The position numbers and the translations under genes were made by a program. Source: Microcaldota archaeon (GTDB taxonomy: Archaea; Micrarchaeota; Micrarchaeia; Micrarchaeales; Micrarchaeaceae). From it: DNA of 64,000 nucleotides. Below the pieces are notes generated by a model. The model was not told the DNA's origin, searched no databases, and saw nothing but the letters and a program-made list of their open reading frames with translations. Shown one piece after another: positions 59,073 through 64,000 of the stretch. Numbering within the stretch: position 1 is the first letter of the stretch; each line of letters opens with the position of its first letter. The stretch lies in the NCBI GenBank assembly GCA_021827995.1, contig JAKATK010000001.1:1-64000 (forward strand), written 5' to 3'.

Positions 59073-60812
59073 TCAGTACCTTATCCTTACGGGCGTTATG
59101 CGTTCGCCATCGGAATAGACGTACTCGCCGGTGCCGTCCGTGTTCCTCCTGTTGACGTGGAAGCCCTTGGGTAACTTGTCGGTCTTGAGCAGCTTCTGGT
59201 CCTTCTTGACCAGATCCGGGTTCGCCGTGAGCCTGACGGCATCACCCTTTATGTGCGCCGCGTGCAGCTCCTCGTACTGCTCTGCCGTGAGGGCGTACTC
59301 GACGCCGTCGTTCATATGTAGCGCCAGCTTGCCATCGAGGGTGCCCTTCCTAGCCACTATGTTTATCGGGTAGGTCATGGCCTGCGCACCGCTCCCATAG
59401 CCTGCCATTATGCCGGCCGAGCCGGCGCCGCCGTTCTCCGGCATCTCGCCGAAGACGTACTTGATCAAGCTCGCGAGGCTGACGAAAATGGAGCTGGAAT
59501 ACGAGTTGCCAACCTGCGCCGGCAGCTTCAGTGCGTCCCGTATGTGCAGGCCGTTCAAGAACCCCTCGAACTCGGGCGTCTTCCTGAGCGCCTTTAGCCA
59601 CTCCCAGTAAGTCTTTATCTCCTGGTCGCTCTCTATGTAGCCAATTATCTCCTGCTCGTTCCTGTTCTCGTTCCTGTTGAATGACCTCATCTTGCTGTCC
59701 ATCATGTCAGTCAGGTGCCTGAAACTGCCAAGGGGCTCCTTGCCTATGCCATCCCTGCCCTGGATCTCGGCGAACTTCTGCTGATCGTGGAGCTTCATCC
59801 AGTGCATGAACAGGAAGCTGGCGAAGTACTCGGCCTGCTTCGGGAACGGCACATGGCATATGAAGAAGTCTAGCTCGTTCAGTATGCTGGCCTTGTGCCT
59901 CTGGTCGCCTATCAGCTCTGTCTCGAGCCTCTCTAGCGCCTTCGAGACTGTGTAGACGTAGGCCAGCTCAGAGAACTTGCCGTGCACCTCCGGCGTCTCC
60001 TCTATGAACTTGGTAAAATCCGACATCGCAGTGCGGTAGTTGCCTGTCTGCTCGCCGACTATTACCAGGTCTGGGTTCTGCGTTACCCACATTATGGTAG
60101 CCGCCGCGCCCTGCGTCGCCTCTGCGCCAGGGGCCTTCTTCGAGTCGTAGTAAGCCGTGTCCGCCCCTATGACCAGGGCCGACTCTGACCTGCCAGAGGA
60201 TGTCGCCTGCCTGACCCTAGTCACTGCCTCGTGGAGACCGACGACGCCGCCCACGCACGCGTATGTGATCGGCACGAGGCGCGCCTCCTTAAGCATCTCC
60301 ACTATCGGCCTGTACTTGGGCTCGTCGTCGTCCAGCAGCTTCGAGCATGCCACGAGGAGCGAGACCTCCAGTTCCGGTCTGCTCCTATCTGGGTTGCTCT
60401 CCGTGCCGTAGTATAGCGCCCTTATGGGCTCATTGATCAGCTTGCTGAAGGACGCGCCGTTGCCGGCCACCCCCATTATGAATTCGTAAATGCCATCAGC
60501 CACGAAGGTGGCATTGCTCTCCGAGTAGCCGGCCATCCTTATCGTCTCGACGCCCAGCCCCTTCCTTATCTTGCCCACGTTCTCTGCGACCTTATCCGCT
60601 ACCATGCGCTCAATCTCGTCCCCTGCAGGTTCACGCCACTCCCTGCCGGCAGCACGGGCCTCCTTCGCTTCCTTTTTTAGCTTGTAGTCTATGTCCTGCC
60701 TTGTGATCGGTTTGGCTATCTCCTCGGGCTTTATGTACAAGCCCGGCGTTGTTACGACCATCCTGTTTATGCCAACTCTTATGCCGTTGTACGGCGCAGG
60801 TCTTCCCGTCAT
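59073..60812 (-). CDS. hmgs: Hydroxymethylglutaryl-CoA synthase (long form)
   Basis: The mevalonate-pathway enzyme that condenses acetyl-CoA with acetoacetyl-CoA. The nucleophilic Cys is C186 in ITYACVGGVVGLHEAV. ATQGAAATIMWV, then HVPFPKQAEYFASFL with the catalytic His, and VGNSYSSSIFVSLASLI are matches to the family. From ATG 60812 it has 579 residues, far more than the usual archaeal 350. Additional charged segments occur near residues 55-95 (KEARAAGREWREPAGDEIE) and 295-380, plus a C-terminal extension of about 60. It faces the spermidine-synthase-like gene across an 80-bp divergent promoter. Confidence 0.88.
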   Translation of the reverse strand: MTGRPAPYNGIRVGINRMVVTTPGLYIKPEEIAKPITRQDIDYKLKKEAKEARAAGREWREPAGDEIERMVADKVAENVGKIRKGLGVETIRMAGYSESNATFVADGIYEFIMGVAGNGASFSKLINEPIRALYYGTESNPDRSRPELEVSLLVACSKLLDDDEPKYRPIVEMLKEARLVPITYACVGGVVGLHEAVTRVRQATSSGRSESALVIGADTAYYDSKKAPGAEATQGAAATIMWVTQNPDLVIVGEQTGNYRTAMSDFTKFIEETPEVHGKFSELAYVYTVSKALERLETELIGDQRHKASILNELDFFICHVPFPKQAEYFASFLFMHWMKLHDQQKFAEIQGRDGIGKEPLGSFRHLTDMMDSKMRSFNRNENRNEQEIIGYIESDQEIKTYWEWLKALRKTPEFEGFLNGLHIRDALKLPAQVGNSYSSSIFVSLASLIKYVFGEMPENGGAGSAGIMAGYGSGAQAMTYPINIVARKGTLDGKLALHMNDGVEYALTAEQYEELHAAHIKGDAVRLTANPDLVKKDQKLLKTDKLPKGFHVNRRNTDGTGEYVYSDGERITPVRIRY

Positions 60813-60892
60813 AAAAATCAACCGGTGCACTACTTTACCTATGAAAGGTTTTTAAACGCAGCATCGGTGTTCGGCAGTTAGCGTTGGTGGCC

Positions 60893-61666
60893 ATGCAAAG
60901 ACTATTCTGCCTTTGCGCCGGAACTATCTCAATTGAAGATCGCATGCAGACGACAGAGACCAGCGTGAAGGTTGGCAAGGACACGATAGCGATAGTCAAG
61001 ACCGGCGAGGGCCGCATTCTGACGCTCAACGGCACAATATTCTCCATGGTAAAAGATGGCACGCCCTACACCGGCCTTTACTGGGACCTCTTCGTACCGC
61101 TGCCATCGCTCTTCGAGAGCGCCAGTGTTCTTGTTATAGGTCTTGGCGGCGGCACCATACCCCGCCAGCTCAAGGACGTCTATGGCGACAGGATCGTTGT
61201 AGACGTGGTCGAGATCAGCAGGGAGATGGTCGGCCTTTCGGAGCGATTCGCGCCAGGCTTGTCGTCCCGCGTCAACATAATAGTCGGCGATGGGCTGGAC
61301 TACGTCTCGCGCGAAGCCTCGAAGTACGACATAATCATACTAGATGCCTACGGCCCCAATCTGAGGATACCGCGCGGTTTCCTCGCCAAGGAGTTCGTGG
61401 CTAGCACTCTGGCGGCACTCAAACCTGACGGCCTTTTTGCAGTTAACTACGTCTTCACGCTTCGCCAGTTCCTGGCGTTCCCTGGTTATCTAAGGACGCT
61501 TAGGCGCGGCTTCCACAGCGTCTACATGATAAGCGATGGGCCCTTCCTGCTCAGCAACCTTGTGATGGTGTGCTCAAAATCAATCAGCAGCGCCGAGCTG
61601 CGCAGGCGCATCAGGGAGCGCTTCCCTTCAACCAGCGAGACAGAGCGCATACTGGGTAGGTTCTGA
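60893..61666 (+). CDS. Spermidine-synthase-like methyltransferase-fold protein
   Basis: A SpeE-like protein of 257 residues. SAM/dcSAM motif I is VLVIGLGGGTIPRQL near residue 80. VVDVVEISREMVGLSERF, then IIVGDGLDYVSREASKYDIIILDAYGP match the family acidic loop that precedes the aminopropyl acceptor site. The N-terminal beta domain is short. ATG 60893 is chosen (ATG 60944 is possible). A TATA-like TTTTTAAA near 60848 fits a short leader. Whether it uses decarboxylated SAM or normal SAM cannot be told. Confidence 0.82.
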   Translation: MQRLFCLCAGTISIEDRMQTTETSVKVGKDTIAIVKTGEGRILTLNGTIFSMVKDGTPYTGLYWDLFVPLPSLFESASVLVIGLGGGTIPRQLKDVYGDRIVVDVVEISREMVGLSERFAPGLSSRVNIIVGDGLDYVSREASKYDIIILDAYGPNLRIPRGFLAKEFVASTLAALKPDGLFAVNYVFTLRQFLAFPGYLRTLRRGFHSVYMISDGPFLLSNLVMVCSKSISSAELRRRIRERFPSTSETERILGRF

Positions 61667-62094
61667 CCCGAGTTTCCGTGGTATCTAATGCATGGCATTC
61701 CTTCCGTGACCATCTTTCCGCCCAACTCCACGGCATGTATGGCATATGGACCACAATGGCGAGGCGTCTAAACGCCGCCTTCGTATGTAACGCACCAGGT
61801 CAAAGACTGCACCTACTAGCGCAGAACACCGATAGATAGCGTCCATTGCAAGATATGCTTGTAACCTCTTGCCCGTCAAAAGAGAGATTTGCGCTAAAGA
61901 GCAGGAAACGACCGTCTAGGGCGCGTTCCGTCTTTGCAGCCCAATCATATCCAAATGCGCCAGCAGCGCCTTAATGGCTGGCAGTGCCGCAGCTCTACGA
62001 AAGATGCACCAGTATCTTTGGAAAACCTTAAAATAACGTCTATCGAAGTCTGAACTACTACAGCGCCCCAGGACCCAGTTCAAAGTGATCACGC
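61667..62094. other. Intergenic region before the geranylgeranyl reductase gene
   Basis: 428 bp with no supported gene. A 5-bp hairpin with a CTAA tetraloop (GGCGT/ACGCC, 61763-61776) stands 97 bp after the upstream stop. A TATA-like TTAAAATAAC at 62028-62037 may serve the downstream gene. Nothing else was recognised. Confidence 0.5.
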
Positions 62095-63201
62095 ATGAAG
62101 GACGTCATAGTCATAGGGGCCGGCGTCGCCGGACTCGTTCTTGCGAGGGAGCTCGCCCGCCTCGGCATCATAGCGAAAGTTTACGACTCGAAGAAGGCGG
62201 TCGGAGACGGCGCGTCCAAGGCCTCCGGCATAATCTCTACCGAAGGGATAGCGGCCACCGGCATAAGCTACGAGGGCTGCATCGTCAACACGCTGGACGG
62301 CGCGACATTCCACTCCGGCCGGAGCAGGCTCAGGGTCAAGGCCGGTTCCGTACGGGCCTACGTCGTCGACAGGGCCCTTCTCGCAGAGGAGTGCCTTAGG
62401 GAGGCCGAATCCGCGGGCGCAGAGATAGAGCTCGGCAGGCGCCTATCGAGGGATGACATAAGCGGGCTGGTGCACGACCGCTCCAACATAGTCGTCGGCG
62501 CTGACGGCGCCGTGTCGACCGTCGCCAGTTCTTGCGGCTTCCCGCCGATACGCGAGTTCGTCATGACATACAAGGCGGAGTACGATGGCGCGGGCATACC
62601 AGATTCCCACTCGGTAGAGCTGTTCTTCGCCAGTGGCGTCTCCAATAGGTTCTTTGGCTGGACAGCGCCGTACTCCAGTGAGATACTCGAAGCCGGCATC
62701 GGGATAAGCAGCTTCGCTAGGATGAGCAGCGCCGCAGCCTTTAACAGCTTCGTGGCCGGTACAGATGTGCACCGCATGCTGGACGGGTCGCGCCAGATGT
62801 CCGGCCATGCCAGCGTGATACCCCTGTCGACAAGGGGCCGCACCGTCAAGGAAAACGTGCTTCTTGTGGGTGACGCGGCTGGCCAGGTCAAGGCAACGAC
62901 CGGCGGCGGCATCGTCTTCGGTTCCGCCTGCGCAAGGGTCGCGGCCAGGTGCATAAGCGACCACATACGGAGAGGCCTGCCGCTCTCCAGATACGAGAGG
63001 GAATGGCGCAGGTCCTACGGTCTTGACCTAGCGATGCACAGGGCGCTTCACAGCTTATATTCCAGCATCGGCGAGAGCAACCTCGGCCTGCTCTTCAGAC
63101 TGTCGAAGCTGCTCGGGTCGGAGAGCTTCCTCAGTGCCTACGGAGACATGGACAGGCCCTCGCTCATGCTGCGTAGGTTCTTCCTTAGGAGCAGGGCGTA
63201 G
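62095..63201 (+). CDS. Geranylgeranyl reductase family flavoprotein
   Basis: A 368-residue FAD-dependent oxidoreductase of the digeranylgeranylglycerophospholipid reductase family, which saturates the double bonds of archaeal lipid side chains. The dinucleotide motif is VIVIGAGVAGLVLARELARLG (residues 4-24). The second FAD motif, LLVGDAAGQVKATTGGGIVFG, is diagnostic. The middle holds SNIVVGADGAVSTVA. It fits with HMG-CoA synthase nearby as lipid synthesis. A TATA-like element is upstream at 62028. Confidence 0.85.
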   Translation: MKDVIVIGAGVAGLVLARELARLGIIAKVYDSKKAVGDGASKASGIISTEGIAATGISYEGCIVNTLDGATFHSGRSRLRVKAGSVRAYVVDRALLAEECLREAESAGAEIELGRRLSRDDISGLVHDRSNIVVGADGAVSTVASSCGFPPIREFVMTYKAEYDGAGIPDSHSVELFFASGVSNRFFGWTAPYSSEILEAGIGISSFARMSSAAAFNSFVAGTDVHRMLDGSRQMSGHASVIPLSTRGRTVKENVLLVGDAAGQVKATTGGGIVFGSACARVAARCISDHIRRGLPLSRYEREWRRSYGLDLAMHRALHSLYSSIGESNLGLLFRLSKLLGSESFLSAYGDMDRPSLMLRRFFLRSRA

Positions 63202-63442
63202 CCTCGGCCACTTTTCCCTTGCGGCCAGCTGCGCCAGCGCGGTCAAGTAAGCGGTCACTGCGGCCGCTATGATTGTGACTACGGTGGAGTGAGCAGGCCG
63301 GCTGTCTCAGACGTCGCGTGCAGTAAGCTAGAGATCACACCGCGCGGGCGTTGTCCCGGGCGAGCGCGGCCGCTAACTAGAGGGCAGGTATTGTCTTAGT
63401 GGCGGCCTGATCAATGGTCCAAGCCGTTCCAACGCCACGCGG

Positions 63443-64000
63443 TCATACCGATAGGAGCGCGCCGCTGGCCGCGCTCGCTGCGCTCATGAGCAGCTGCGGG
63501 TACAGCCCAAGTACTATAACGACTATGAGCGCAACGAGTACCACAGCCATCGTGAAGCTGTCGATCCTGAGGGCGCTCTTCTGCTTGCCGCCCCTGTACA
63601 TCCGGTCTATGACCTTTGCGTAGTAGTATATCGATATGAAGCTGTTTATGATGCCGATCACGGCGAGGTACACGAGGTTGCCGAATACTGCGCTAGAGAA
63701 CAGCAGGAACTTGCCGAAGAACCCGAGCAGCGGCGGTATGCCGGCCATCGAGAGCATGAGTATCGTTAGCGCCGCAGCGGCGAAGCCGTTCCTGGACGCC
63801 AGCGACCCGTAGTCGTCGAGGCTCTTTATGTTCTGGGTCTCTAACCAGAGCACTATAGCGAATGCCCCTATTATCATGAATACGTGCGCGGTTATCTGGA
63901 ACAAGCTGGCCTCTATGCCGAGCTGCGTAGCGGCGGCCATGCCTATCAGTATGTATCCGGCCTGCGATATCGACGAGTAAGCGAAGAGCCTCTTGACGTT
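63443..64000 (-). CDS. nuoN: NADH-quinone oxidoreductase subunit N-like (5' end beyond window)
   Basis: The C-terminal 186 residues of a proton-pumping complex I antiporter-like subunit. NVKRLFAYSSISQAGYILIGM at the window edge, LGIEASLFQITAHVFM, KSLDDYGSLASRNGFAAA and LSMAGIPPLLGFFGKFLLF are typical of NuoN. Five to six helices are visible, ending at a stop near 63443. The frame is open to 64000. It shows that the organism has at least part of a respiratory complex I, unusual for fermentative DPANN lineages. Downstream 63202-63442 holds no gene I can support. Confidence 0.9.
   Translation of the reverse strand, partial: NVKRLFAYSSISQAGYILIGMAAATQLGIEASLFQITAHVFMIIGAFAIVLWLETQNIKSLDDYGSLASRNGFAAAALTILMLSMAGIPPLLGFFGKFLLFSSAVFGNLVYLAVIGIINSFISIYYYAKVIDRMYRGGKQKSALRIDSFTMAVVLVALIVVIVLGLYPQLLMSAASAASGALLSV

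Overview
The window is GC-rich archaeal chromosome. The evidence is RadA, diphthine synthase, archaeal-type SecE/SecF/SecD, eS6, eIF2-gamma, CDC48, NMD3, RIO1, archaeal adenylate kinase, ADP-forming acetyl-CoA synthetase, an HMG-CoA synthase and a geranylgeranyl-reductase-like flavoprotein, together with TATA-box promoters, very short leaders and frequent GTG/TTG starts. Tight packing, several overlapping starts, split or shortened versions of standard proteins, a non-canonical tRNA intron and acid-peptidase (G1-like) secreted proteins suggest a small-genome, probably acidophilic lineage, most like Micrarchaeota (ARMAN-type, DPANN). The phylum is an inference; no rRNA is present to confirm it.

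Layout. 1-10.2 kb: Hel308-like helicase (cut by the window edge), polysaccharide flippase, lipoate ligase, AlaX-like editing protein, Pth2, branched-chain aminotransferase, TPR-AAA ATPase, an AdkA-like/deoxyribosyltransferase-like fusion and a HIT protein. 10.25-12.3 kb: tRNA-Asp, then an AT-rich island (DUF4143-type ATPase and GNAT acetyltransferase) closed by a degraded copy of the tRNA-Asp 3' end. 12.4-31 kb: housekeeping genes (PRTase, LMW phosphatase-like, flavin amine oxidase, dphB, radA, MFS, acdAB, rio1, secFD, nmd3), a four-CBS protein, a prepilin-like protein, tRNA-Cys with a T-loop intron, a Cys-repeat membrane protein coupled to a DHH protein, a methyltransferase and ubiX. 31.3-40.4 kb: two aldehyde dehydrogenases and a class III aminotransferase surround an AT-rich, tandemly duplicated two-gene cassette of secreted proteins with a G1-like peptidase. 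40.5-54.7 kb: slipin, HExxH peptidase, TRAM and ThiI; SecE and an NFACT-R protein; tRNA-His; CDC48, eS6 and eIF2-gamma; EMC3-like and AdkA; TruD and NadM. 54.7-58.4 kb: tRNA-Glu followed by a composite island (AbiEi/AbiEii-like pair, frameshifted tyrosine integrase, secreted glycoprotein) carrying two further partial tRNA-Glu copies. 58.4-64 kb: membrane protein, HMG-CoA synthase, spermidine-synthase-like protein, geranylgeranyl reductase and NuoN (cut by the window edge).

How genes work together. Protein export (SecE, SecF, SecD, EMC3-like insertase), translation and ribosome quality control (Pth2, AlaX, NMD3, eS6, eIF2-gamma, NFACT-R, DphB, TruD, ThiI, CDC48) and membrane lipid synthesis (HMG-CoA synthase, geranylgeranyl reductase) form the core. 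AcdAB gives substrate-level ATP. The aminotransferase and two aldehyde dehydrogenases could form an amine or GABA-type degradation route. Both tRNA-anchored islands show the usual archaeal mode of gene gain at tRNA 3' ends. The best leads for something unusual are the 15-nt T-loop intron in tRNA-Cys, the triple tRNA-Glu arrangement, and the duplicated anchored-glycoprotein/G1-peptidase cassette.
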